From Clostridia bacterium (GTDB taxonomy: Bacteria; Bacillota; Clostridia; Christensenellales; Aristaeellaceae): DNA of 64,000 bases. Where the stretch lies: NCBI GenBank assembly GCA_017534885.1, contig JAFXVR010000050.1, positions 24,903 through 88,902 on the forward strand. Direction: 5' to 3'. The notes under the pieces are model-generated. The model was not told the DNA's origin. It was given only the letters and a program-made list of their open reading frames with translations, and searched no databases. Shown one piece after another: positions 18,006-26,360 of the stretch; the first letter of the stretch is position 1, and each line of letters begins with the position of its first letter. The position numbers were made by a program, and so were the translations under genes.

Positions 18006-19428
18006 AAGACATTTCCTCCTCACATTGATCATAATATAGCATTTCCTCTTCGCATTGATCATAATAAGCTTCAAACTCCGCCCATAATTCCGTTGCCGGG
18101 CCGATATCATGAAAAGCTTTCTCAGGTGCGGTGCAGACAGTGTCCACATCCAGCTGCACCAGCCATTCACCGTTGGGAAGCTTTCCGATGAGCCAAACCA
18201 GGCATAAGGTATCCGGGAGTTTCTCTGGATCAACGCCATTCAGCGTTTCAGCCAGGTAGTCCCCTTTGCAGTCGTCCTCGCTGTGGGAAGGGAAACCACA
18301 GCGCACGCCTTCGATTTCATGGCCATAAGCCAGGGATTCCTCAGCAAACCAGCCGGTCAGGCCGTGTTCGTCACTGCCGATCTGAAGCTGAACAAAGCCG
18401 CCTTCCCGCCGGATGATTCTGCCTGTCAGCCGTGCATAACAGGCAGCGAACACCTCGCCGTCGGGAGCATTCAGCATGGGCGTTCCGTCGGCTCGGACGC
18501 AGGCGTAATCCGAACTGTTCAGCTGGGGAATCACGTCACGGATGAAGTCTGGAATTGCGGGGATGTCCGCCGTGGTCAAATCGCAATCAAATGCCGGCAC
18601 GCCGTAATGAAGCACATCATTGCTGTCATAAAGCACCAGGCCGTTGGCATCGGTGACAAAACCGTCTAAGATTCTGTATAGCGTCCAGTTGCCGTCGGCT
18701 ATTCCTGCAAAGAGCCAGCGGCCATCCGGCTGACGCACAAACTGCGGATTACAGGAGCTGCCATTGATTGTGATAACAGTTCCATCGGACTGATGACCGT
18801 TGATGGAGAACCAGTCATCGGTGAAAAAACGTGAACTGGCAACTTCGTCATACCGTGCGCCATCCCAGTGCGCAATGCGGACGCACTGCTGGCCTTCCGC
18901 ATTGTTCACAACACCGGCTATGGCAGTCGGATATGAATACAGCTCGCTCCATGTTTCTCCCTCATCGAGAAGAAAGAGCGCGCAGCCTTGAACAATTCTG
19001 TATGAGAGCAGACCCGTCTCATTGATATGGCCGTCCTCATTCCGGTACAGATCTCCGGGGTTCATGGACTGGAGCGTGTCCGCAGCGGCCTGCGACAGCG
19101 GAATCGGCGCCCAGTCCGTGACTTCCCACGGCACTGGTTCTCCCTTTTTCAACGGATTAACCAGGGCAGAAACCGTCCGCTGATACAATGTATTGGCTTC
19201 AATACGCATCATGCTGACTGCCATCCAGCAGGCAGACTGTTCCTCCCGGCGGCCGGTCTGGTACTGGCTGCTGTCAATGAAGGTCCAGTCCGGGAAGTCT
19301 GCTTCCGCCGCGGCAATCAGGTCGTCTCCTGACATAACGAAACCCGTTGTGTCAGGATCATCATACGCCCAGGCTTTCATCGGCATCAGGCACAGGAGCG
19401 CCGCAATCATCAGTATCAGCCGTTTCAA
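17998..19428 (-). CDS. Exported protein of unknown function with SH3-like C-terminal region
   Basis: The ~476-residue protein has a signal peptide (KRLILMIAALLCLMPMKAWA). An N-terminal domain resembles PepSY/DUF-type secreted proteins only loosely. A later segment looks like a bacterial SH3 domain (PMLNAPDGEVFAACYARLTGRIIRR; then GLTGWF). The C-terminus is a 10-residue tandem duplication rich in Glu (YYDQCEEEM twice). I prefer a TTG start at 19428, 7 bases after AAAGGAG; the ATG at 19434 sits on top of that SD. No family name can be given. Confidence 0.6.
   Translation of the reverse strand: MKRLILMIAALLCLMPMKAWAYDDPDTTGFVMSGDDLIAAAEADFPDWTFIDSSQYQTGRREEQSACWMAVSMMRIEANTLYQRTVSALVNPLKKGEPVPWEVTDWAPIPLSQAAADTLQSMNPGDLYRNEDGHINETGLLSYRIVQGCALFLLDEGETWSELYSYPTAIAGVVNNAEGQQCVRIAHWDGARYDEVASSRFFTDDWFSINGHQSDGTVITINGSSCNPQFVRQPDGRWLFAGIADGNWTLYRILDGFVTDANGLVLYDSNDVLHYGVPAFDCDLTTADIPAIPDFIRDVIPQLNSSDYACVRADGTPMLNAPDGEVFAACYARLTGRIIRREGGFVQLQIGSDEHGLTGWFAEESLAYGHEIEGVRCGFPSHSEDDCKGDYLAETLNGVDPEKLPDTLCLVWLIGKLPNGEWLVQLDVDTVCTAPEKAFHDIGPATELWAEFEAYYDQCEEEMLYYDQCEEEMSYE
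18011..18070. repeat. 30-bp tandem duplication at a gene junction
   Basis: Two near-identical 30-bp units (18011-18040 and 18041-18070) encode YYDQCEEEM twice at the end of the minus-strand gene. The unit nearest the downstream gene supplies the GAGGAGG Shine-Dalgarno for the amidohydrolase start at 18005. Confidence 0.8.
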
Positions 19429-19465
19429 GACCATTCTCCTTTCGCAAGGGGGCATTCATCACCGG

Positions 19466-20581
19466 TCACCACACGATTTTTCCGATCACTTCACCTGTGA
19501 CACAGTCCACCTTGACGCCAAACCGGGTCAGGGAGGGCTGGCTGCTCTCAAAGCCGATCTCCCAATATCGCGTGTCTTCCGGCGGAATGCCACCTGCATA
19601 TTCGCAGTCAATCCAGTTAATCCAGCCGTTTTCGTCATCATGGAACCAGGAGCCAATCATGCACCATTCCCCGGCGGGGTCTTCTGTTTCAGAAACCCAT
19701 GCAGCCGCCGCGTCGCAGGCAGCGTCAAAGCTGGTATCAGCATCTCCCGGCAGACCATACAGGCGTTCCGGCCAGTAAATGATGCCCCCGCATGCTTCTT
19801 CAAAGGCTGCATGCTGCCGGTAATCCCAGGTATAGGATGGTCCCCATTCCGCAACGCGCCCGGCGATCTGTTCGCTGTACCAGGCTGTCCAGGAGCCAGT
19901 GTTCCGGTAAATCTCATAGCGGAAGGCCAGACGTTCTGTGTCGGAATGCCAGATCACCTCGCCTGTATCAGCATCGATCCAGACGGTAAGGGTGAGAGGC
20001 CATTTGGCCTCGATATTGTCACGCCCGAGGATGATAAGATACCAGAAGCGTCCCTGATCCGTCACAGCCGCCAGATGGTAGTCCTGCCATTCCTCCGCAT
20101 GATCAGAACCAACTGTCTCTGCCAGAATGGCCCTGGCCCTGTCTATCGCTTCATGGGGCTGCATTTGATCTTTGGCAGGTATCAAGGGCAGTCTGTCGAG
20201 CCCTTCTTCATATCCTGTCCAATCCCATTCGTCGCTCAAGAGGAATTCGATGATTTCGCCGGTTTGCGCGTTGATATCCGCCTTGGCGTAAGAGACATCC
20301 TCCCGTGGCTCAGGTGAGTTGATGCAAACTCCCCACAGAGAGCCCCTGTAATCATTTACCCAAGACGATTTTGGATAATAGGTTGCCATGTAGTGAAATC
20401 GTCCCCGTATTTCGTCCTCGCTGCAATTCATCTGCTGGCACAGAAACGAAACCATGATGTCCAGCGCCTGTGTTTCGTTCAGATCACCCGCGCTCGGGAG
20501 GACGGAGTGATCCGCGAAGGCAGACAGGCACGTGAGCAGCGCAATCATGAGGATGATGACCATCAAAGCAGTTCGTTTCAT
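19466..20581 (-). CDS. Exported protein with three PepSY-like segments
   Basis: This ~371-residue protein has a signal peptide (ALMVIILMIALLTCLSAFA). It contains three motifs of the form D-x-x-T-G-E-[IV]: ADINAQTGEIIEFLL, VWIDADTGEVIWHSD and VDCVTGEVIGKIVW. These are typical ends of PepSY/YpeB-like units, which are thought to bind or inhibit peptidases. The ATG at 20581 follows GGGGAGG at 8 bases; a GTG six bases earlier is less likely. It lies between two other exported proteins on the same strand. Function unknown. Confidence 0.6.
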   Translation of the reverse strand: MKRTALMVIILMIALLTCLSAFADHSVLPSAGDLNETQALDIMVSFLCQQMNCSEDEIRGRFHYMATYYPKSSWVNDYRGSLWGVCINSPEPREDVSYAKADINAQTGEIIEFLLSDEWDWTGYEEGLDRLPLIPAKDQMQPHEAIDRARAILAETVGSDHAEEWQDYHLAAVTDQGRFWYLIILGRDNIEAKWPLTLTVWIDADTGEVIWHSDTERLAFRYEIYRNTGSWTAWYSEQIAGRVAEWGPSYTWDYRQHAAFEEACGGIIYWPERLYGLPGDADTSFDAACDAAAAWVSETEDPAGEWCMIGSWFHDDENGWINWIDCEYAGGIPPEDTRYWEIGFESSQPSLTRFGVKVDCVTGEVIGKIVW

Positions 20582-20656
20582 ACCCACTACCTCCCCTGCC
20601 GCCGGATGCGCAGTTTGATCATATGTTCAGCTATTGTCCTCCCCAACAGAGGCGCG

Positions 20657-21184
20657 TCAGTACTCCAGGCGATAGTACCAGAAATCATCACAGATCTTTT
20701 CCGTATAGTATACATTGTCTCCACCCGGGTTTGTTTTCTTCTCATACCACACCCAGCCCGCTCCTTCCTGCTCGAGGTATTTGATCAGCTCCGGCCCCTC
20801 AGCCCTGAAAGGGAACGGAGACATGATGCCCCCGATCGCTGCCGGCCCATCCCAGGGCACATAATAGAAGCCCTCATACCCGGTTGCCGGGCCGAAACCC
20901 CATCCATAACAATAGAAGAATACACAATTGTCCTCTCTGGTGATCTCCGGCGTTTCACGGCTTGAAGCCAGCAGAAGCAGCGTATTGGTGAAGTCGTCAG
21001 CGTCAATATCAGCCAGTATCGCTGAAGCATTAGTTCGGACGATCTCAAACATGGACTCTTTGTTCATGTAAGCGGTTTGAGCAGGTTCAGGCGGAACAGC
21101 GAGGCAGTACACGATGATACCGGTCAGACAGACAAAAGCCACAATCAGGTAAATGATGAACCCTCTGCTGGTTTTCCTGCCCAT
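20657..21184 (-). CDS. Single-pass membrane-anchored protein of unknown function
   Basis: This ~175-residue protein has an N-terminal TM anchor (FIIYLIVAFVCLTGIIVYCLA) after a basic start (GRKTSRG). The rest is a small, aromatic-rich extracytoplasmic domain (FYCYGWGFG, GFYYVPW). I recognise no family. The ATG at 21184 has AAAGAG at 8 bases; an in-frame ATG at 21190 is possible. The gene reads toward the exported genes at 20581 and 19428 and may be their first cistron. Confidence 0.5.
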   Translation of the reverse strand: MGRKTSRGFIIYLIVAFVCLTGIIVYCLAVPPEPAQTAYMNKESMFEIVRTNASAILADIDADDFTNTLLLLASSRETPEITREDNCVFFYCYGWGFGPATGYEGFYYVPWDGPAAIGGIMSPFPFRAEGPELIKYLEQEGAGWVWYEKKTNPGGDNVYYTEKICDDFWYYRLEY

Positions 21185-21190
21185 TGTCAT

Positions 21191-21530
21191 CGCTCTTTTC
21201 GTATGATCATCCCCCTGCCCGGATCGGATTAGCTATTCCAATTTTATCATATCAATCGATCGAGGACAAGTCTGATTTGATCTTTGCAATCTGGTATTCT
21301 GAGAAATGTATGAAACCAGAGTCATGTCCGAAGCATAACAAACATGAAGCAAAACTCTTTCCTGGTGAGTCGCTTGGGGCCTTTGATGCTGGAGTCGCCG
21401 GACATTTCAGTCTTCATCGCGTGTGACAATGCTGACCCGGGAGTCGTATCCGATCGGGCGCCATATACTTGGATGCATTCGGCGAAATCGGCGGTTTCCT
21501 CATGAGGTTCGTGCCCTGCGCGATCTGACT
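21191..21530. other. Gene-free intergenic stretch
   Basis: No credible coding frame lies here. An 80-codon frame at 21184-21426 has no SD and no family features. A possible minus-strand promoter for the 21184 gene (TTGTCC, 17 bp, TAAAAT) lies near 21244-21272. Confidence 0.5.
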
Positions 21531-21566
21531 AAAACAGTGCCCGGATCCCATGCCGGACACTGTTTT
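21531..21566 (-). terminator. Intrinsic terminator after nrdD
   Basis: An inverted repeat pairs AAAACAGTG-CCGG with CCGG-CACTGTTTT around a short loop. Read on the minus strand it follows the nrdD stop at 21582 by about 15 bases and ends in TTTT. Confidence 0.75.
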
Positions 21567-21581
21567 GATATGCTGTTCGTT

Positions 21582-23762
21582 TTACAGGTGCAGCACCCGG
21601 TCGCGGATCTCCTGGGTGCGGCCCTGATTCCAGTACTGGGTGCCGATGTACCCGCAGGTGCGGCGGGCCACGTTCATCTTGCCCTGATCCCGGTTGTGGC
21701 AGTTGGGGCATTCCCAGAGCAGCTTGCCGTCCTCCTCCACAATGGCGATCTCTCCGTCATAGCCGCAGACCTGGCAGAAATCGCTCTTGGTGTTCAGCTC
21801 GGCATACATGATGTTGTCATAGATGAACTGCATCACGGTGAGCACGGCTTCCAGGTTGTCCTGCATGTTGGGCACTTCCACATAGGAAATCGCGCCGCCC
21901 GGGGAGAGCTGCTGGAACTCGGACTCGATGCGAAGCTTGGTGAAAGCGTCGATCTCCTCGCGCACGTTGATGTGGTAGGAGTTGGTGATATAGCCCTTAT
22001 CGGTGATGCCGGGAATCAGGCCGAAGCGCTTCTGCAGGCACTTGGCAAACTTGTAGGTGGTGGACTCCAGGGGCGTGCCGTACAGGGAGTAGTCGATGCC
22101 CTCGGCGGCTTTCCAGGCGGCGGTGGCCTCGTTCAGGCGGCGCATAACCCGCAGGCCGAACTCCTTGCCGCCGTTGTCGTCAGTGTGGCTCATGCCGGTC
22201 ATGTACTTCACGCACTCATACAGGCCCGCGTAGCCCAGGGAGATGGTGGAGTAGCCGCCGTAGAGCAGCTTGTCGATCTTCTCGCCCTTCTTGAGCCGGG
22301 CCAGAGCGCCGTACTGCCAGAGGATCGGCGCGGCGTCGGAGGTGGTGCCCAGCAGCCGCTCGTGGCGGAGGCGCAGCGCCTTGTGGCAGAGGGCCAGGCG
22401 CTCGGTCATCAGCTCCCAGAAGCGCTCCTCGTTGCCGCCGGAGGACAGGGCCACATCCACCAGGTTGATGGTCACCACGCCCTGGTTGAAGCGCCCGTAA
22501 TACTTGGGCTTGCCGGTCTCCGGGTCGATATAGGGGGTGAGGAAGGAGCGGCAGCCCATGCAGGTGTACACATTGCCGTTGCCGGCCTTGTCGACCTTCA
22601 GCTGGCGCATGATCTTGGCCGAGATGTAATCGGGCACCATGCGGCGGGCGGTGCACTTGGCCGCCAGCTTGGTCAGCTCCCAGTACTCCGTGCCCTCGCG
22701 CACATTGTCCTCGTCCAGCACGTAAATCAGCTTGGGGAAGGCGGGGGTGATCCACACGCCAGCCTCGTTCTTGACGCCCTCGTAGCGCTGGCGCAGCACT
22801 TCCTCGATGATCATGGCCAGATCGTGCTTTTCCTGGGGATTGCGGGCTTCGTCCAGGTACATGAACACCGTCAGGAAGGGCGCCTGGCCGTTGGTGGTCA
22901 TCAGGGTGATGACCTGGTACTGGATCGTCTGCACGCCGCGCTGAATCTCTTCCCGCAGCCGCCGTTCCACCACCGCGTCCAGCTTCTCAGGCTCCGTGGA
23001 GCCGCCGAGCATCTCCGCCTCGCGGATGACCTCTCTGCGGATCTTCTGGCGGCTGACGTCCACAAAGGGTGCCAGATGGGTCAGGCTGATGGACTGGCCG
23101 CCGTACTGGTTGGAGGCCACCTGGGCGATGATCTGGGTGGCGATGTTGCAGGCCGTCGAAAAAGAGTGGGGCTTTTCGATCAGGGTGCCGGAAATGACCG
23201 TGCCATTCTGAAGCATGTCCTCCAGATTGACCAGATCGCAGTTGTGCATGTGCTGAGCGTAGTAGTCCGAGTCGTGGAAGTGGATGATGCCCTCCCGGTC
23301 GGCCTCCACCACGTCCGGCGGCAGCAGCAGGCGGTTGGTGATGTCCCGGCTGACCTCGCCCGCCATGTAGTCCCGCTGCACGCTGTTGACCACGGGGTTC
23401 TTGTTGGCGTTCTCCTGCATCGCTTCCTCATTGTTGCACTCGATGAGGGAGAGGATGCGGGCGTCGGTGGTGTTGACCCTGCGCACCAGGGAGCGCTGAT
23501 AGCGGTAGCGCACATAAAGCCGCGCCACCTCGAAATAGCCCATCTCCATGAGACGGAGCTCCACCATATCCTGAATCTCTTCCACGCCTACAGCCCGGCC
23601 CAGGGCCTCACATTTGGCGACAACCGCTGCTGTGGCCTGGCCGATGGCTTCCTCGTCCAGGCGAAGGCTTTCCTCCGCCGCTAAGGACGCCTTGCGGATC
23701 GCGTTGGCAATTTTGCTCTGATCAAAAGTCACCTCAGACCCATTGCGCTTGATGACCTTCAT
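21582..23762 (-). CDS. nrdD: Anaerobic ribonucleoside-triphosphate reductase, class III
   Basis: The 726-residue protein has an N-terminal ATP-cone (KVIKRNGSEVTF onward) for allosteric control. A large glycyl-radical barrel follows, then a C-terminal zinc site (CQVCGYDG and WECPNC) and the glycyl-radical loop RTCGYIGTQYWNQGR. It reduces NTPs to dNTPs without oxygen. ATG 23762 is chosen because GGAGGG precedes it and the ATP-cone starts there; the longer upstream frame adds nothing. The activase gene nrdG, usually next door, is not adjacent. The promoter carries NrdR-like boxes. Confidence 0.96.
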   Translation of the reverse strand: MKVIKRNGSEVTFDQSKIANAIRKASLAAEESLRLDEEAIGQATAAVVAKCEALGRAVGVEEIQDMVELRLMEMGYFEVARLYVRYRYQRSLVRRVNTTDARILSLIECNNEEAMQENANKNPVVNSVQRDYMAGEVSRDITNRLLLPPDVVEADREGIIHFHDSDYYAQHMHNCDLVNLEDMLQNGTVISGTLIEKPHSFSTACNIATQIIAQVASNQYGGQSISLTHLAPFVDVSRQKIRREVIREAEMLGGSTEPEKLDAVVERRLREEIQRGVQTIQYQVITLMTTNGQAPFLTVFMYLDEARNPQEKHDLAMIIEEVLRQRYEGVKNEAGVWITPAFPKLIYVLDEDNVREGTEYWELTKLAAKCTARRMVPDYISAKIMRQLKVDKAGNGNVYTCMGCRSFLTPYIDPETGKPKYYGRFNQGVVTINLVDVALSSGGNEERFWELMTERLALCHKALRLRHERLLGTTSDAAPILWQYGALARLKKGEKIDKLLYGGYSTISLGYAGLYECVKYMTGMSHTDDNGGKEFGLRVMRRLNEATAAWKAAEGIDYSLYGTPLESTTYKFAKCLQKRFGLIPGITDKGYITNSYHINVREEIDAFTKLRIESEFQQLSPGGAISYVEVPNMQDNLEAVLTVMQFIYDNIMYAELNTKSDFCQVCGYDGEIAIVEEDGKLLWECPNCHNRDQGKMNVARRTCGYIGTQYWNQGRTQEIRDRVLHL

Positions 23763-23839
23763 GACACTTTCCCTCCGTCCAAAAATCCGGCAGCGAATGC
23801 CGGCTTTCCGCGCTTGCTCCTCCCGGAGCCGCAGGACAG

Positions 23840-23868
23840 ATGATAGCACATCCCCTATCCTGCGTCAA
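23840..23868 (-). promoter_or_regulatory. Sigma-A promoter of nrdD
   Basis: Minus-strand TTGACG (23868-23863) and TATCAT (23845-23840) are separated by 17 bp. It lies just downstream of two NrdR-like boxes. Confidence 0.75.
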
Positions 23869-23876
23869 GAGGCAAA

Positions 23877-23924
23877 AAACAACATATAGTGGGCCAAAAA
23901 CCCGTTTTATGCTGAATCTTGTGG
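23877..23924 (-). promoter_or_regulatory. Pair of NrdR-like boxes upstream of nrdD
   Basis: The promoter-proximal box at 23877-23892 matches the published NrdR consensus acaCwAtATaTwGtgt at about 13 of 16 positions. A weaker box at 23909-23924 matches about 10 of 16. The start-to-start distance is 32 bp, the three-helical-turn spacing typical of NrdR sites. They sit directly upstream of the -35. The match was counted by eye. Confidence 0.65.
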
Positions 23925-24011
23925 TTTGTGATCCATTTAGCAATCCATATTCGGACAGGCCAGAGACGCGTCTTCAGCCGCATTCAGCGGAATTTTACAG
24001 ATGAATCCATA

Positions 24012-24045
24012 ACAAAAGCGGGAAAGGTGCGAATCCTCCCCCGCT
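24012..24045 (-). terminator. Intrinsic terminator of the nfnA-gltA-trmL operon
   Basis: On the minus strand an 11-bp stem (AGCGGGGGAGG with CCTTTCCCGCT, two G-U pairs) closes a 7-base loop and is followed by TTTTG. It lies 17 bases after the stop at 24062. Confidence 0.75.
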
Positions 24046-24061
24046 CCTGTTCCTTCCGTTC

Positions 24062-24355
24062 TCAGCCCTGAAGGCCCTTGGCCTGGCGGAACATGTTCTC
24101 CACCACAATGTCGAACAGGTCGCCGATGGTGGCGCAGTAGGCCAGCACCAGCCAGGGCTCGTTGGTGTGGAAGTGAATCTTGATAAGCTCGTCGTCGCCC
24201 ACCACCAGCAGCTCGTTGCCCTCGAAATGCTCGGTGATGTAGTCGCGGATCTCGATGTCGTCCAGATTCTCACCCTCAATCAGCATCTGGGTGTCATATT
24301 TGTACTGCTGGAATTCGGCGATTTCGTCCAGCTCTTCACGGGTCAGGTCGCTCAT
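24062..24355 (-). CDS. Small stand-alone protein like the C-terminal domain of FakA (DAK-type fatty-acid kinase)
   Basis: This 97-residue protein has ELLVVGDDELIKIHFHTNEP, the pattern of the FakA C-terminal domain (VVVGD-x-D-L-K-V-H-H-T). There it contacts the FakB lipid-carrier partner. No kinase (Dak) domain is present, so the protein cannot phosphorylate alone. It may be an adaptor or a remnant. AGGAG precedes the ATG. It is the last cistron of the operon, 39 bases after trmL. The family link is by motif only. Confidence 0.7.
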   Translation of the reverse strand: MSDLTREELDEIAEFQQYKYDTQMLIEGENLDDIEIRDYITEHFEGNELLVVGDDELIKIHFHTNEPWLVLAYCATIGDLFDIVVENMFRQAKGLQG

Positions 24356-24393
24356 ACCGTTCTCCTTTTTTGTCATTTTTCGGTGGATGCATA

Positions 24394-24915
24394 TCAAACA
24401 TAGTCCAGCCAGGGCGCTTTGGGTTCGTCCCGGCCGGTCAGGCAGCCGGCGGCGCACAGGTCCGGGAAATCCAGCTGGCGCAGGGCTTCGTAGAGCACGA
24501 CGGCCACGCTGTTGGACAGGTTCAGGCTCCGGGCCTCGGCGCGCATGGGGATGCGCACGCATTCGCTGTACACCTTCTCCAGCAGGCGCTCCGACAGACC
24601 CCTGGTCTCACAGCCGAACACCAGGAAGTCACCGTCCGCGTACTGCGCCTCATGATAGCTCCTGGGCGCCTTGGTGGTCAGGTAGTGAAAGCGCGCCCCC
24701 TGATTCGCCTGCAGGAAGGCAGCGAGATCAGGCCAGACCTTCAGGGTCATGAGGCGCCAGTAATCCAGACCGGCGCGCTTCAGGTACCGGTCGTCCAGGG
24801 AGAAGCCCAGAGGCTCAATCAGGTGCAGGGCCGCGCCGGTGGCCGCGCAGGTGCGGGCGATGTTCCCCGTGTTTTGCGGAATCTCCGGGTTGACCAGCAC
24901 AATGTTGAAGGCCAT
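24394..24915 (-). CDS. trmL: tRNA (cytidine/uridine-34 2'-O)-methyltransferase, SPOUT
   Basis: The 173-residue protein starts NIVLVNPEIPQNTGNIARTC, the SPOUT (SpoU/TrmL) N-terminal signature. It ends with the knot motifs LVFGCETRGL and RSLNLSNSVAVVLYEALRQ. It 2'-O-methylates the wobble base of tRNA-Leu. Length fits TrmL. It begins 20 bases after the gltA-like gene, so it is probably cotranscribed. Confidence 0.95.
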   Translation of the reverse strand: MAFNIVLVNPEIPQNTGNIARTCAATGAALHLIEPLGFSLDDRYLKRAGLDYWRLMTLKVWPDLAAFLQANQGARFHYLTTKAPRSYHEAQYADGDFLVFGCETRGLSERLLEKVYSECVRIPMRAEARSLNLSNSVAVVLYEALRQLDFPDLCAAGCLTGRDEPKAPWLDYV

Positions 24916-24934
24916 TGCTTCTCTGCGGGCCCGC

Positions 24935-26359
24935 TCAGCCCGGCTCCTCCCCGCTCTTGTCTGATCCGGCTGTCTTGCCGGACAGGTATTCGTCGATGGC
25001 CGCCGCCGCCGTTTTGCCGGCGCCCATGGCCAAGATCACCGTCGCAGCGCCCGTCACCGCGTCGCCGCCGGCATAGACGCCCTCGCGGGAGGTTTTACCC
25101 GTGGTCTCCTCCACCACAATGCCGCCCCAGCGCTGGGTCTCAAGGCCTTCGGTCGTGGTTTTGATCAGCGGGTTCGGGCTGGTGCCCAGCGCCATGATGA
25201 CCATGTCCGCGGGGATTTCCTCCTCGCTGCCCTCGATCGGCACCGGACGGCGGCGTCCCGAGGCGTCGGGTTCGCCCAGCTCCATGTGCTGCACGCGGAT
25301 GCTCCCGCACCAGCCCTTTTCGCCTTCCAGAATGGCCACCGGGTTGGTCAGGAAGGAAAAGCGGATGCCCTCCTCCATGGCGTGCTCCACCTCTTCGCGG
25401 CGGGCCGGCAGCTCCTTTTCGGTGCGCCGGTAAATGATCTGCACCTCCGCGCCCAGCCGGCGGGCACAGCGGGCCGCGTCCATGGCCACATTGCCGCCGC
25501 CCACCACCGCCACCTTGTGGCCGTGCTGGATGGGCGTGGCCGCGCCGGGCTGGTAGGCCTTCATCAGGTTGATGCGGGTGAGGAACTCGTTGGCGGAGCA
25601 GACGCCGTTCATGTTTTCGCCGGGTATGGACATGAACTTGGGCAGGCCCGCGCCGCTGCCGATGAACACCGCCTCAAAGCCGTATTCAGCCATCAGCTCA
25701 TCCACGGTGATCGTCCGCCCAATGATCACATTGGTCTGGATTTCGACACCCAGCGCCCGCAGGCCGTCGATTTCCTTCTCCACAATGGCCTTGGGCAGAC
25801 GGAATTCGGGAATGCCGTACACCAGCACGCCGCCGGCCAGGTGCAGGGCTTCAAACACCGTCACCTGATAGCCCTTCTTTGCCAGATCGCCGGCGCAGGT
25901 CAGTCCGGAGGGGCCGGAGCCCACGATCGCCACCCTGTGCCCGTTGGAGGCGGGCTGATCGACCGCGCCTTCCGCGTGGGCGTTGTGCCAGTCAGCCACA
26001 AAGCGCTCCAGCCGGCCGATCCCCACCGGGTCGCCCTTCTTGCCGCGGATGCACTGGCCCTCGCACTGGCTTTCCTGGGGGCAGACGCGCCCGCAGACCG
26101 CCGGGAGGGAGGAGGAGCGGCTGATGATCCGGTAGGCTTCTTCGATATCGCCTTCCGCCACCTGGTGGATGAAGGCGGGAATGTCGATCTTCACGGGACA
26201 GCCGCCGACGCAGAACTTCTGCTTGCAGTTGAGGCAGCGCTGCGCCTCGTCCAGCGCCGTCTCAGGGCTGTAGCCCAGGGCCACTTCCTGAAAGTTGCCC
26301 GCCCGCACCTCAGGGTCCTGGGCCGGCATGGGGTTCTTGACAGGGCTCATGTTGGGCAT
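24935..26359 (-). CDS. gltA: NfnB/GltA-like NAD(P)-dependent iron-sulfur flavoprotein
   Basis: The 474-residue protein has an N-terminal [4Fe-4S] region (CLNCKQKFCVGGCPV; CGRVCPQESQCEGQC). Two Rossmann motifs follow (AIVGSGPSGLTCAGDLA for FAD; AVVGGGNVAMDAAR for NAD(P)H) and a late GVYAGGDAVTGAATV. This is the glutamate-synthase small-subunit or NfnB fold. Because nfnA-like 26361-27200 is directly upstream and their ends nearly touch, the pair most likely forms NfnAB, the flavin-bifurcating ferredoxin:NADP transhydrogenase. A stand-alone GltB-type large subunit is not nearby. Confidence 0.92.
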   Translation of the reverse strand: MPNMSPVKNPMPAQDPEVRAGNFQEVALGYSPETALDEAQRCLNCKQKFCVGGCPVKIDIPAFIHQVAEGDIEEAYRIISRSSSLPAVCGRVCPQESQCEGQCIRGKKGDPVGIGRLERFVADWHNAHAEGAVDQPASNGHRVAIVGSGPSGLTCAGDLAKKGYQVTVFEALHLAGGVLVYGIPEFRLPKAIVEKEIDGLRALGVEIQTNVIIGRTITVDELMAEYGFEAVFIGSGAGLPKFMSIPGENMNGVCSANEFLTRINLMKAYQPGAATPIQHGHKVAVVGGGNVAMDAARCARRLGAEVQIIYRRTEKELPARREEVEHAMEEGIRFSFLTNPVAILEGEKGWCGSIRVQHMELGEPDASGRRRPVPIEGSEEEIPADMVIMALGTSPNPLIKTTTEGLETQRWGGIVVEETTGKTSREGVYAGGDAVTGAATVILAMGAGKTAAAAIDEYLSGKTAGSDKSGEEPG

Positions 26360-26360
26360 G

